Assembly: GCA_031552735.1 (NCBI GenBank)
Contig: JAVBMF010000059.1
Span: 1-8,919 of the forward strand
Source: JAVBUY01 sp031552735
GTDB lineage: Bacteria; Bacillota; Clostridia; Christensenellales; Aristaeellaceae
Length of the DNA: 8,919 nt
Direction: 5' to 3'
Position numbers and translations under genes: made by a program. A model generated the notes under the pieces. That model was not told where the DNA came from and ran no database searches. It was given only the letters and a program-made list of their open reading frames with translations. Below, piece after piece: positions 1-5,475 of this stretch. Positions within the stretch are counted from its first letter, which is position 1. Every line of letters begins with the position of its first letter.

Positions 1-699
1 GACGTGCTGCGCCTGTATGTGGGCAGCGGCGACGACCGCGTGGAGGGCACCGGCACGGTCATCAGCACGGACGGCAAGAAGTTTGTGCTGGAGATCGCGC
101 GCGGCGAGTTCGACCTGGAGGACGACGTGAACATCTACCTGCCCGCCGAGAAGGACAAGGATCAGGACAAGTACGACAGCAAGGATCGCGTGGGCAAGGG
201 CGAAGTGGGGCGGCCGCCGGTGCTGCCGGTGGTCGGCGCGGGCGTGATCGCGACCGCGTATGCCAAGGAAGGGCAGCCCGTCCAGCGCGGCGATACGCTC
301 TACATGCTGGATAACCCGGGCGCGCGCTATGCGCAGCCTGCCGATGCGCAGGAAATGTACACCGCGCTCAGCTTTGGGTATCCGGCGATCATCCACGAGA
401 TTCTTGTGCGCCCTGGCCAGCAGGTGATCCAGGGCCAGGCGATCATGACACTGCTGCCGGTCGGCGCGCTGGAGGCTGCGCTGGAGGTAGATGAGCTGGA
501 TATCTCGCGCGTCGCGATCGGGCAGAAAGTGCGCGTGGCGATCGACGGCTTCCCTGGCCAGGATCGCATCGCCACCGTTCGCGAGGTGCGGCCGGTGGGC
601 GTCACCGTGCTGGACACCACCAAGTTCACGGTGATGGTCACCTTTGAGGATGCAAGCAATCTCTTGATCGGCATGCACTGCACCGGCTACTGGGAGTAA
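1..699 (+). CDS. HlyD-like / membrane-fusion adaptor protein, C-terminal part (5' truncated)
   Basis: The frame is open from base 1 to a TAA at 697-699, giving the last 232 residues; the true start lies outside the window. Counting from the first visible codon, residues about 74-104 read as a lipoyl/barrel-like half motif (VGAGVIATAYAKEGQPVQRG). Residues 125-152 are a second one (GYPAIIHEILVRPGQQVIQG), followed by the typical adaptor strand pattern LEVDELDISRVAIGQKVRVA at 161-180 and the closing NLLIGMHCTGYW. This is the pattern of periplasmic/extracytoplasmic adaptors (HlyD, MFP) that link an ABC or RND-type pump to the outside. Only about 20 residues separate the two half motifs, so the long coiled-coil hairpin of classical HlyD is absent. 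A strongly charged linker (EKDKDQDKYDSKDRVGKGE) lies at 50-68. The membrane anchor and any transporter partner would be upstream and cannot be seen. The family call is from motif reading; the substrate is unknown. Confidence 0.72.
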   Translation, partial: DVLRLYVGSGDDRVEGTGTVISTDGKKFVLEIARGEFDLEDDVNIYLPAEKDKDQDKYDSKDRVGKGEVGRPPVLPVVGAGVIATAYAKEGQPVQRGDTLYMLDNPGARYAQPADAQEMYTALSFGYPAIIHEILVRPGQQVIQGQAIMTLLPVGALEAALEVDELDISRVAIGQKVRVAIDGFPGQDRIATVREVRPVGVTVLDTTKFTVMVTFEDASNLLIGMHCTGYWE

Positions 700-707
700 G
701 GCTGTGG

Positions 708-1099
708 ATAAGCGCCCTCTTGCGGTGTCGGCGCGTTGCCGACTTCCTCGGCGTATGACACGATACGCCTCGGTCAGATCGGCGCGCGCCTCCTAGCAAT
801 AGAGCGCCTCTGCCCAGCCTTTGGTTAGTGGGCAGGGGATAAGCGCCCTCTTGCGGTGTCGGCGCGTTGCCGACTTCCTCGGCGTATGACACGATACGCC
901 TCGGCAGATCGGCTCGCGCCTCCTAGCAATAGAGCGCCTCTGCCCAGCCTTTGGTTAGTGGGCAGGGGATAAGCGCCCTCTTGCGGTGTCGGTGCGTTGC
1001 CGACTTCCTCGGCGTATGACACGATACGCCTCGGTCAGATCGGCGCGCGCCTCCTAGCAATAGAGCGCCTCTGCCCAGCCTTTGGTTAGTGGGTTGGGG
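708..1099. repeat. Tandem array of three 130-131 bp direct repeats
   Basis: Three units follow head to tail: 708-838 (131 bp), 839-968 (130 bp) and 969-1099 (131 bp), each starting ATAAGCGCCCTCTTGCGGTG. They are almost identical. Unit 2 lacks one T (CGGCAGATC against CGGTCAGATC) and has GGCTCGCGCC for GGCGCGCGCC. Unit 3 has GTCGGTGCG for GTCGGCGCG and ends GGGTTGGGG instead of GGGCAGGGG. Each unit can form a GTCGGC/GCCGAC hairpin and a GGCGTAT/ATACGCC hairpin. Units 1 and 2 also have CTGCCC/GGGCAG near the end, and units 1 and 3 carry the 10 bp palindrome GGCGCGCGCC. The array starts 8 bases after the adaptor gene's stop. Reading frames across it exist only because the unit lacks stops on one strand; the unit length is not a multiple of three and no ribosome binding site is seen. 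Function is unknown. The high identity suggests recent amplification or gene conversion, or an assembly effect. Confidence 0.95.
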
Positions 1100-1114
1100 A
1101 TAACGTTGCTCAAA

Positions 1115-1159
1115 CAAAACCGGCGTGTCGCGCTTTATATTGCGCGCACGCCGGTTTTG
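1115..1159 (+). terminator. Long hairpin before icd, possible terminator or attenuator
   Basis: CAAAACCGGCGTG (1115-1127) pairs perfectly with CACGCCGGTTTTG (1147-1159). Inside it, CGCGC (1129-1133) pairs with GCGCG (1142-1146) around the AT-rich loop TTTATATT, leaving one bulged T. This gives an 18 bp stem. The A-run on the 5' side and T-run on the 3' side give it a terminator-like form on either strand, although no separate T-tract follows. It could end transcripts from the upstream adaptor gene and repeat array. It also covers the -35 region of the predicted icd promoter. Confidence 0.55.
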
Positions 1160-1168
1160 CGCTACAAT
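1140..1168 (+). promoter_or_regulatory. Predicted SigA-type promoter of icd
   Basis: TTGCGC (1140-1145) and TACAAT (1163-1168) are separated by 17 bp, about 40 bp ahead of the icd start. The -10 is a good match; the -35 matches TTGACA in only three of six positions. The -35 lies in the 3' arm of the hairpin at 1115-1159. This is a consensus-based prediction. Confidence 0.45.
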
Positions 1169-1207
1169 AGAAAAAATTGGCGCTTTGGGCGACGAGGAGG
1201 AAATGAG

Positions 1208-2404
1208 ATGGCGAAGATTCGCATGGTCACCCCGTTGGTGGAGATGGACGGCGACGAGATGACGCGCATTCTGTGGTGCATGATCAAGGAAATCCTCCTC
1301 TTGCCGTACGTGGAGCTGAAGACCGAGTATTTCGACCTTGGCCTCGAGCACCGCGAGCACACCCGCGACCAGGTGACCATAGACTCCGCCGAGGCCACCA
1401 AGCGGCTCGGCGTGGCCGTCAAGTGCGCCACCATCACGCCCAACGCGCCGCGCGGGGAGGAATACAAGCTTTCGCAGATGTGGAAGAGCCCCAACGCGAC
1501 CATTCGCGCGATGCTGGACGGCACGGTGTTCCGCGCGCCGATCGTGGTCAAGGGCGTGTCGCCGGTGGTGCGCAGCTGGAAAAAGCCCATCACCGTGGCG
1601 CGCCACGCCTATGGCGATATCTACAAGAATACCGAGATGATGATCCACGGCGCGGGCAAGGCGGAGCTGTGCTTCACCGCCGCCGACGGCGCCGAGCGCC
1701 GCGAGCTGATCCATGCGTTCACCGGCGCGGGCATCATACAGGGCGTGCACAACACCGACAAGTCGATCGAGAGCTTCGCGCGCGCGTGCTTTACCTACGC
1801 GCTGGATCAGCGGCAGGATCTGTGGTTCGGCACAAAGGATACGATCTCCAAGACCTACGATCATCACTTCAAAGATGTATTTCAGGCGATTTACGACGCG
1901 GAGTTCGCGGCGAAGTACGAGGCGGCGGGCATCGAGTATTTCTACACGCTGATCGACGACATCGTCGCGCGCATCATTCGCTCGGAGGGTGGCATGGTGT
2001 GGGCCTGCAAGAATTACGACGGCGACGTGATGAGCGACATGGTGGCCACCGCGTTCGGCTCGCTGGCGATGATGACCTCGGTGCTGGTGTCGCCGGATGG
2101 CAAGTATGAATACGAGGCGGCGCACGGCACCGTGACCCGCCACTACTATAAGCACTTAAAGGGCGAGGAGACCTCCACCAATCCGGTGGCGACGATCTTC
2201 GCCTGGACCGGCGCGCTGCGAAAGCGCGGCGAGCTGGATGGGCTGGCCGATCTGGCCGCTTTTGCGGATCGGCTGGAGCAAGCCACACTGGACACCATCG
2301 AAGGCGGCCAGATGACCAAAGACTTGGTCGGGCTGTTCGAGGGGCAGGCGGTGGGGCTCGGCAGCCAGGCGTTCCTCAAGGCAGTGGCCGAGAAACTCGC
2401 GTAA
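1208..2404 (+). CDS. icd: NADP-dependent isocitrate dehydrogenase, dimeric eukaryotic-type
   Basis: The enzyme converts isocitrate and NADP+ to 2-oxoglutarate, CO2 and NADPH in the cytoplasm. The ATG at 1208 is chosen because AGGAGG (1195-1200) lies 7 bases upstream; it gives 398 residues, close to the usual size of about 400. The open frame extends further upstream only through intergenic DNA. Visible landmarks are the substrate loop KSPNATIR (93-100) and GTVFRAPI (105-112). RHAYGD (132-137) has its Arg at the place of human IDH1 Arg132, with the catalytic Tyr at 139. GTK(210) follows, then LIDD (248-251) and CKNYDGDVMSD (267-277) with the metal-binding Asp residues. AAHGTVTRH (304-312) has the Arg-His pair that in this family binds the NADP 2'-phosphate, so NADP rather than NAD is expected. 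All key residues that I can place are kept. This is the IDH1/IDH2-like subfamily rather than the E. coli Icd type. It appears to be a single-gene unit with its own promoter and terminator. Very confident. Confidence 0.97.
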   Translation: MAKIRMVTPLVEMDGDEMTRILWCMIKEILLLPYVELKTEYFDLGLEHREHTRDQVTIDSAEATKRLGVAVKCATITPNAPRGEEYKLSQMWKSPNATIRAMLDGTVFRAPIVVKGVSPVVRSWKKPITVARHAYGDIYKNTEMMIHGAGKAELCFTAADGAERRELIHAFTGAGIIQGVHNTDKSIESFARACFTYALDQRQDLWFGTKDTISKTYDHHFKDVFQAIYDAEFAAKYEAAGIEYFYTLIDDIVARIIRSEGGMVWACKNYDGDVMSDMVATAFGSLAMMTSVLVSPDGKYEYEAAHGTVTRHYYKHLKGEETSTNPVATIFAWTGALRKRGELDGLADLAAFADRLEQATLDTIEGGQMTKDLVGLFEGQAVGLGSQAFLKAVAEKLA

Positions 2405-2413
2405 GCACACAAA

Positions 2414-2439
2414 GAGAGCCGCTTGCATAAGCGGCTCTC
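2414..2439 (+). terminator. Terminator-like hairpin after icd (copy 1)
   Basis: GAGAGCCGCTT and AAGCGGCTCTC form a perfect 11 bp stem with a GCAT loop, 9 bases after the icd stop. No T-tract follows: the next bases belong to the palindromic element. The element may therefore have separated the hairpin from its original downstream flank. A nearly identical hairpin recurs at 2580-2605. Confidence 0.65.
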
Positions 2440-2562
2440 AGGCTGTCGAAAAAGGCCCGTCTGCGGGCTCAGCCCAGCGACCGCCTCGTCGGCGTACGTT
2501 GGGTACGCCTCTGTCGGACGGTCTTGGGTTTCGCCCACATCCAGACCTTTTTGGACAGCCTG
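2439..2562. repeat. 124 bp palindromic MITE/REP-like intergenic element
   Basis: The termini CAGGCTGTC (2439-2447) and GACAGCCTG (2554-2562) are exact inverted repeats, continued inward by AAAAAGG and CCTTTTT. Further pairs follow: GGGC/GCCC, CCCA/TGGG, GACCG/CGGTC and a central stem GGCGTAC (2491-2497) with GTACGCC (2503-2509) around GTTGG. The dyad centre is exactly the middle of the element, so the whole 124 bp can fold into one interrupted hairpin. No protein-coding signal is present. This architecture resembles non-autonomous palindromic repeats (MITE or REP/BIME type). Mobility is inferred, since no transposase or clear short target-site duplication is visible. Confidence 0.8.
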
Positions 2563-2579
2563 TGGGTTTTGAACAAACT

Positions 2580-2605
2580 GAGAGCCGCTTGTATAAGCGG
2601 CTCTC
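2580..2605 (+). terminator. Duplicate terminator-like hairpin (copy 2)
   Basis: The 26 bases differ from the 2414-2439 hairpin in one loop base only (GTAT for GCAT), with the same 11 bp stem. They are followed by TTCGCATCTTT, a poor T-tract. With copy 1 it brackets the palindromic element, 17 bases beyond its right end. Confidence 0.6.
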
Positions 2606-2626
2606 TTCGCATCTTTAGTATACCAT

Positions 2627-2653
2627 GCCTGTCAAGCAAAAAACAGGCTTTTT
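2627..2653 (+). terminator. Short hairpin plus T-tract upstream of the first LUD gene
   Basis: GCCTGT (2627-2632) pairs with ACAGGC (2643-2648) over a 10-base A-rich loop and is followed directly by TTTTT (2649-2653) and CTTT. The T-tract is good but the stem is only 6 bp. It may be the last stop signal for icd-side transcription, lying just before the next gene's promoter. Confidence 0.5.
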
Positions 2654-2676
2654 CTTTGCAGAAAAATCCATATAAT
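2648..2676 (+). promoter_or_regulatory. Predicted promoter of the first LUD gene
   Basis: A perfect TATAAT lies at 2671-2676, 40 bp before the start codon. The position 17 bp upstream (2648-2653, CTTTTT) is a poor -35, and it overlaps the T-tract of the preceding terminator. The -10 is convincing; the -35 is not. The bases before the -10 do not have the TGn extension. Confidence 0.5.
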
Positions 2677-2715
2677 GGGGAAGCATACAGGCAGAACATC
2701 GAAGGAGGATCGCCC

Positions 2716-3339
2716 ATGACACCCACCCAGACATATGACAAACTGATGGCGGAGCAACTGATTGCGGCATGGGGGCAACGCAACATCGAGGGCATGTATT
2801 GCCAGACCCGGCAGCAGGCGCTGGAGAAGGCGCTGGCGCTGATCCCGCCCGGCGGCACGGTGTCGTGCGGCGGCTCGGCGACGCTGGGCGAGATCGGCCT
2901 GCGCGACGCGCTGCCCACGGCGGACTGCGTGTTTCTGGACCCGCGCGCCGTCAAGGGCGGGGCGGAGATGCAGCGTGTGGCGCGCGAAGCGATGTGCGCC
3001 GATCTGTATTTCACCAGCACCAACGCCATCGCACTGACCGGCGAGCTGGTCAACGCCGACGGCATCGGCAACCGCGTGGCGGCGCTGTGCTATGGCCCCA
3101 AGAAGGTGCTGGTCATCGCGGGCATGAACAAGGTGGTGCCCACCGTGGCCGACGCCGAGCGGCGCATCCGCAGCCACTGCGCGCCGCTGGCGGTGTTGCA
3201 GTACAATCAGGCGTTCAACACCTACGGCGATCTGGGCGCCGCCGCCGACCGCGCGATGGGGCAGATCATGGTGACGCGCTATCCGGCGCTGCCCAACCGC
3301 ATCACGGTATTGTTGGTGGGGGAGGCGCTGGGCTGCTAG
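2716..3339 (+). CDS. LUD-domain protein (LutC/YkgG-like, DUF162)
   Basis: The ATG at 2716 sits 7 bases after AAGGAGG (2702-2708), giving 207 residues; the longer open frame upstream only reads through the terminator region. The LUD (lactate-utilisation-type) fold is recognised by GGSATLGEIGLRD (52-64), DLYFTSTNAIALTGELVNAD (96-115), GIGNRVAALCYGPKK (116-130) and VLVIAGMNKVV (131-141). LutC-like LUD proteins act with LutA and LutB in L-lactate oxidation, but single-domain LUD proteins without those partners are common in Bacillota and mostly uncharacterised. No LutA or LutB gene is seen here, so lactate oxidation should not be assumed. Unlike the second LUD protein it lacks a C-terminal cysteine cluster, having only Cys155 and a terminal Cys207 in that half. 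It has its own -10 box and a strong terminator, so it is probably monocistronic. Family call firm, role unknown. Confidence 0.88.
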   Translation: MTPTQTYDKLMAEQLIAAWGQRNIEGMYCQTRQQALEKALALIPPGGTVSCGGSATLGEIGLRDALPTADCVFLDPRAVKGGAEMQRVAREAMCADLYFTSTNAIALTGELVNADGIGNRVAALCYGPKKVLVIAGMNKVVPTVADAERRIRSHCAPLAVLQYNQAFNTYGDLGAAADRAMGQIMVTRYPALPNRITVLLVGEALGC

Positions 3340-3368
3340 GCATCCGGCTGCCCATAAAGGGTGCAATC

Positions 3369-3402
3369 GCAAACCCGCGCGCCTTTCGGCGCGCGGGTTT
3401 GC
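3369..3402 (+). terminator. Strong hairpin after the first LUD gene
   Basis: GCAAACCCGCGCGCC (3369-3383) and GGCGCGCGGGTTTGC (3388-3402) form a perfect 15 bp stem with a TTTC loop, 29 bases after the stop. The A and T runs are inside the stem ends, and TTGCTGTG follows, so it is a strong block but without a classical free U-tract. Confidence 0.7.
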
Positions 3403-3468
3403 TTGCTGTGTCGCCTTCGCCCGCGCAATTCGGTCACTTCTTTTACGATAAGCTTCCTCCTGCGCAGG
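3403..3468 (+). repeat. Possible diverged relative of the 131 bp repeat
   Basis: TTGCTGTGTCGCC (3403-3415) matches TTGCGGTGTCGGC of repeat unit 1 (720-732). ACGATAAGCTTC (3445-3456) matches ACGATACGCCTC (760-771). The two blocks start 42 and 40 bases apart respectively. The 10 bp palindrome CCTGCGCAGG follows at 3459-3468. No coding signal is seen. The rest of the gap, 3469-3515, shows nothing beyond short palindromes such as CTGGCCAG. Homology is suggested by shared order and spacing only; chance similarity remains possible. Confidence 0.4.
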
Positions 3469-3517
3469 CTTGGCTCCGTGCCATGCACCCTTTCTGGCCA
3501 GCCTGACTTTGCCGCAC

Positions 3518-3548
3518 AAAAAAGAGCCGCCTGTTACAGCGGCTCTTT
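3518..3548 (-). terminator. Rho-independent terminator of the second LUD gene
   Basis: Read on the minus strand, AAAGAGCCGC and GCGGCTCTTT form a 10 bp stem with an 8-base loop. The minus-strand RNA continues as a run of six U (the A-run at 3518-3523, overlapping the end of the stem). It lies 10 bases after the stop of the minus-strand gene. The GAGCCGC/GCGGCTC core is the same as in the two hairpins after icd. Confidence 0.85.
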
Positions 3549-3558
3549 CGTGTATCGC

Positions 3559-4170
3559 TCAATACCCCAAATCCTCATCGACCAGCACTACCTCGATCTG
3601 ATGCCCGCTGGTCGGGCAGTCCATCACCAATGTGACGTGGCACATCATGTGGCGGCAGGTCTCCTCATCGCAGGAGCCGGTCTTGGCGCACGGCGTTTGC
3701 AGCCCCAACCGGCGCGCGTTGGGCGCGCAGGCGTCGCGCTTGATGCGTGCCACACCGGCCAGCATGCCGCTGCCCGACACCAGCTTGTTGCGCCCGATGA
3801 CCAGATACGCGCGCTTGGGTCCGGCGCATAGCGCGGCCACACGGTTGCCGGTGCCGTCGATCTGCATGATCCGGCCATCGGCCAACAGCGCGTTGGCGGA
3901 GCAAACGTACGCGTCGGCGATCCAGGCGCGCTGGATGACCGCTTCACGCTGCTCCAACGGCACATCCCAGTGCCACAGCACCTCGTGTCCGGCCGCGCGC
4001 AGCGTGTCGGCCATGCCCATGTCCTTCAGTGTGATCGACCCGCCAAAGGCGACGGTGGGCGCGTTTTCCAGTGCGCCGGTCAGGTATTGTTTGGCCTCCT
4101 CGGCGGATGCGCACACCTTGGTGGTGAATCCGCGCTTCTCCAGCGATTTGACGACATTGGAAAAATCCAA
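3559..4170 (-). CDS. LUD-domain protein with C-terminal cysteine cluster
   Basis: The best start is TTG at 4170-4168 (203 residues), because the purine-rich GGAAAAGGGGG sits about 7 bases before it. The frame stays open to 4218 but would then begin inside the promoter. LUD-family landmarks are FGGSITLKDMGMAD (42-55), DAYVCSANALLADG (86-99), GTGNRVAALCAGPKR (106-120) and YLVIGRNKLV (122-131). It is a paralogue of the protein at 2716-3339, sharing GNRVAALC-GPK and the NxL/NKxV strand. After residue 145 it carries Cys148, 161, 167, 172, 177 and 185, with spacing PCx5Cx4Cx4C, which could bind metal or an Fe-S cluster. That binding is an inference. LutA and LutB partners are absent. The gene is monocistronic, convergent with the first LUD gene and divergent from capF. 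Family call firm; substrate unknown. Confidence 0.88.
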   Translation of the reverse strand: MDFSNVVKSLEKRGFTTKVCASAEEAKQYLTGALENAPTVAFGGSITLKDMGMADTLRAAGHEVLWHWDVPLEQREAVIQRAWIADAYVCSANALLADGRIMQIDGTGNRVAALCAGPKRAYLVIGRNKLVSGSGMLAGVARIKRDACAPNARRLGLQTPCAKTGSCDEETCRHMMCHVTLVMDCPTSGHQIEVVLVDEDLGY

Positions 4171-4208
4171 AGAAAAGCCCCCTTTTCCTATACAATCACA
4201 GCACGGAT

Positions 4209-4237
4209 AGTATACCACATCCGCGCGCGGGAGGCTA
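4209..4237 (-). promoter_or_regulatory. Predicted -10 of the second LUD gene
   Basis: On the minus strand TATACT (4214-4209) is a good -10 about 38 bases ahead of the TTG start. The expected -35 position (4237-4232) reads TAGCCT, a weak match. The location upstream of the chosen TTG favours that start over the longer frame. Confidence 0.45.
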
Positions 4238-4294
4238 TGCTATGAAATGGAATTTTATGTGTGCGTTTGCCGCCGGTGCGCGCGCGGTCACAAA

Positions 4295-4323
4295 TGGACA
4301 AAGTGCGGCTGGTATGGTAAAAT
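4295..4323 (+). promoter_or_regulatory. Strong predicted promoter of the capF-capG-lepA operon
   Basis: TGGACA (4295-4300, five of six to TTGACA) and TAAAAT (4318-4323) are spaced 17 bp, and the -10 is preceded by TGG, an extended TGn motif. It is the best promoter in the window and lies 35 bp before the capF start, with GGGAGGG at 4346-4352 as the ribosome binding site. It shows that capF is the first gene of its transcript. Confidence 0.75.
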
Positions 4324-4358
4324 AGTTCGAATACGATCATGGGGCGGGAGGGACAGCG

Positions 4359-5474
4359 ATGCGCGTGCTGGTGACCGGATCGGCGGGCTTTATCGGCAGG
4401 AATTTGTGTGCCAATCTGGCGCTGGACCCGGCGGTCGAGCTGCTGACCTTTGACATGGCAGACGCGCCGGGCGCGCTGGAGCCGCTCATCGCGCGCGCCG
4501 ACTTTGTGTTTCATCTGGCCGGGGTCAACCGCCCGACCGACCCGGCGGACTTTGCGCGCGGCAACGCCGACCTGACCAGCCGCCTGACCGCCGCGCTGCA
4601 AAAAGCCGGGCGCAGCACGCCGGTGGCGCTGGCCTCCTCCGCGCAGGCGGCGCTGGACAACGCCTATGGTCAAAGCAAGCGAGACGCCGAGCGCGCGGTG
4701 GCCGACTATGCCGCCCGCACCGGCGCGGATACGTACATCTTCCGCTTTCCCGGCGTGTTTGGCAAGTGGTGCCGCCCGCACTACAACAGCGTGGTCGCCA
4801 CCTTCTGCCACCAGACCGCGCTGGGGCAGCCGCTGACCATCGACGACCCCGCAAAAGAAATTGCGCTGGTGTACATCGACGATGTGGTGGCGGCGCTGGC
4901 CGACACCCTGCGCGGCACGGCACAGCGCGACGGCGACGGCTTCTGCCAGGTATCGCCGGTATACACCGTGTCGCTGGGCGCGCTGGCGTCGCAACTGGCC
5001 GATTTTCATCAGGCGCGAAAAGACTTCACCCTGCGCGGCGACCGTTCCGACGCGTTCATCCGCAAGCTGTACGCCACCTACCTGTCCTATCTGCCGGTTG
5101 GCGATTTCGCGGTGGACGCGACGCAGCACACCGACGCGCGCGGCTACTTTGCCGAGCTGATGCGCATGCCCGGCTTTGGGCAGGTCAGCGTGTCGCGCAC
5201 CAAGCCGGGCATCACGCGCGGGCAGCACTGGCACAACACAAAGGTAGAGAAGTTCATCGTCGTCGGCGGCCAGGGCGTCATCCGCTTCCGCCGCGTTGAT
5301 GGCGGCGACATCCTCGAATACCCGGTGAAAGGCGACAGCGTGCGCGTGGTGGACATCCCGCCCGGCTACACGCACAGCATCACCAACACCGGCGACGACG
5401 ACCTGATCCTGCTGATCTGGGCGGGCGAGCTGTTCGATCCCCAGCATCCCGATACGCACTATTTGGAGGTTTGA
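4359..5474 (+). CDS. capF: CapF/WbjC-like UDP-sugar 4-reductase (UDP-L-FucNAc pathway), SDR plus cupin
   Basis: CapF-type enzymes reduce the 4-keto sugar UDP-2-acetamido-2,6-dideoxy-beta-L-arabino-hexos-4-ulose with NADPH, giving UDP-L-talosamine-type sugar. This is the second step to UDP-N-acetyl-L-fucosamine for capsule or O-antigen. The protein has 371 residues, close to S. aureus CapF. The N-terminal SDR domain shows the nucleotide-binding loop GSAGFIG (7-13), HLAGVNRP (52-59) and the catalytic YGQSK (Tyr103, Lys107). From about 250 a cupin domain follows, with the metal-ligand pattern HWH (290-292), Glu297 and His339 in PPGYTHS. The two-domain fusion is the hallmark that separates CapF from ordinary SDR sugar reductases. 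The start is fixed by GGGAGGG 6 bases upstream and the promoter at 4295-4323. It is followed after one base by capG, as in cap clusters. The usual preceding gene capE (dehydratase/epimerase) is missing, replaced by a divergent LUD gene. Confidence 0.93.
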   Translation: MRVLVTGSAGFIGRNLCANLALDPAVELLTFDMADAPGALEPLIARADFVFHLAGVNRPTDPADFARGNADLTSRLTAALQKAGRSTPVALASSAQAALDNAYGQSKRDAERAVADYAARTGADTYIFRFPGVFGKWCRPHYNSVVATFCHQTALGQPLTIDDPAKEIALVYIDDVVAALADTLRGTAQRDGDGFCQVSPVYTVSLGALASQLADFHQARKDFTLRGDRSDAFIRKLYATYLSYLPVGDFAVDATQHTDARGYFAELMRMPGFGQVSVSRTKPGITRGQHWHNTKVEKFIVVGGQGVIRFRRVDGGDILEYPVKGDSVRVVDIPPGYTHSITNTGDDDLILLIWAGELFDPQHPDTHYLEV

Positions 5475-5475
5475 C

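Noticed and set aside
638..1022. Small repeated minus-strand peptides starting MSYAEEVGNAPTPQEGAY
   Set aside because: They come from the tandem repeat itself. The unit of 131 bp shifts frame at each copy, and no ribosome binding site precedes them.
708..1099. CRISPR array
   Set aside because: The units are contiguous at 131 bp with no unique spacers, and no cas genes are present.
923..2155. Long minus-strand open frame over the repeats and icd
   Set aside because: It is antisense to a certain gene (icd) and to the repeats. It has His/Arg/Ala-rich composition typical of GC-rich shadow frames and no ribosome binding site.
1208..2404. IDH1-type neomorphic change at the Arg132 position
   Set aside because: Arg132 is present in RHAYGD, and the other catalytic and NADP-binding residues are intact, so normal activity is expected.
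2439..2562. Complete insertion sequence
   Set aside because: At 124 bp it is too short to encode a transposase; only a non-autonomous palindromic element can be supported.
4171..4358. Riboswitch or leader RNA ahead of capF
   Set aside because: The transcribed leader after the predicted promoter is only about 30 bases, too short for a known riboswitch class, and no strong fold is visible.
4247..4453. Small plus-strand frame of 68 codons ahead of capF
   Set aside because: It spans the strong promoter, overlaps the capF start in another frame and lacks a ribosome binding site. The region is better read as promoter and leader.
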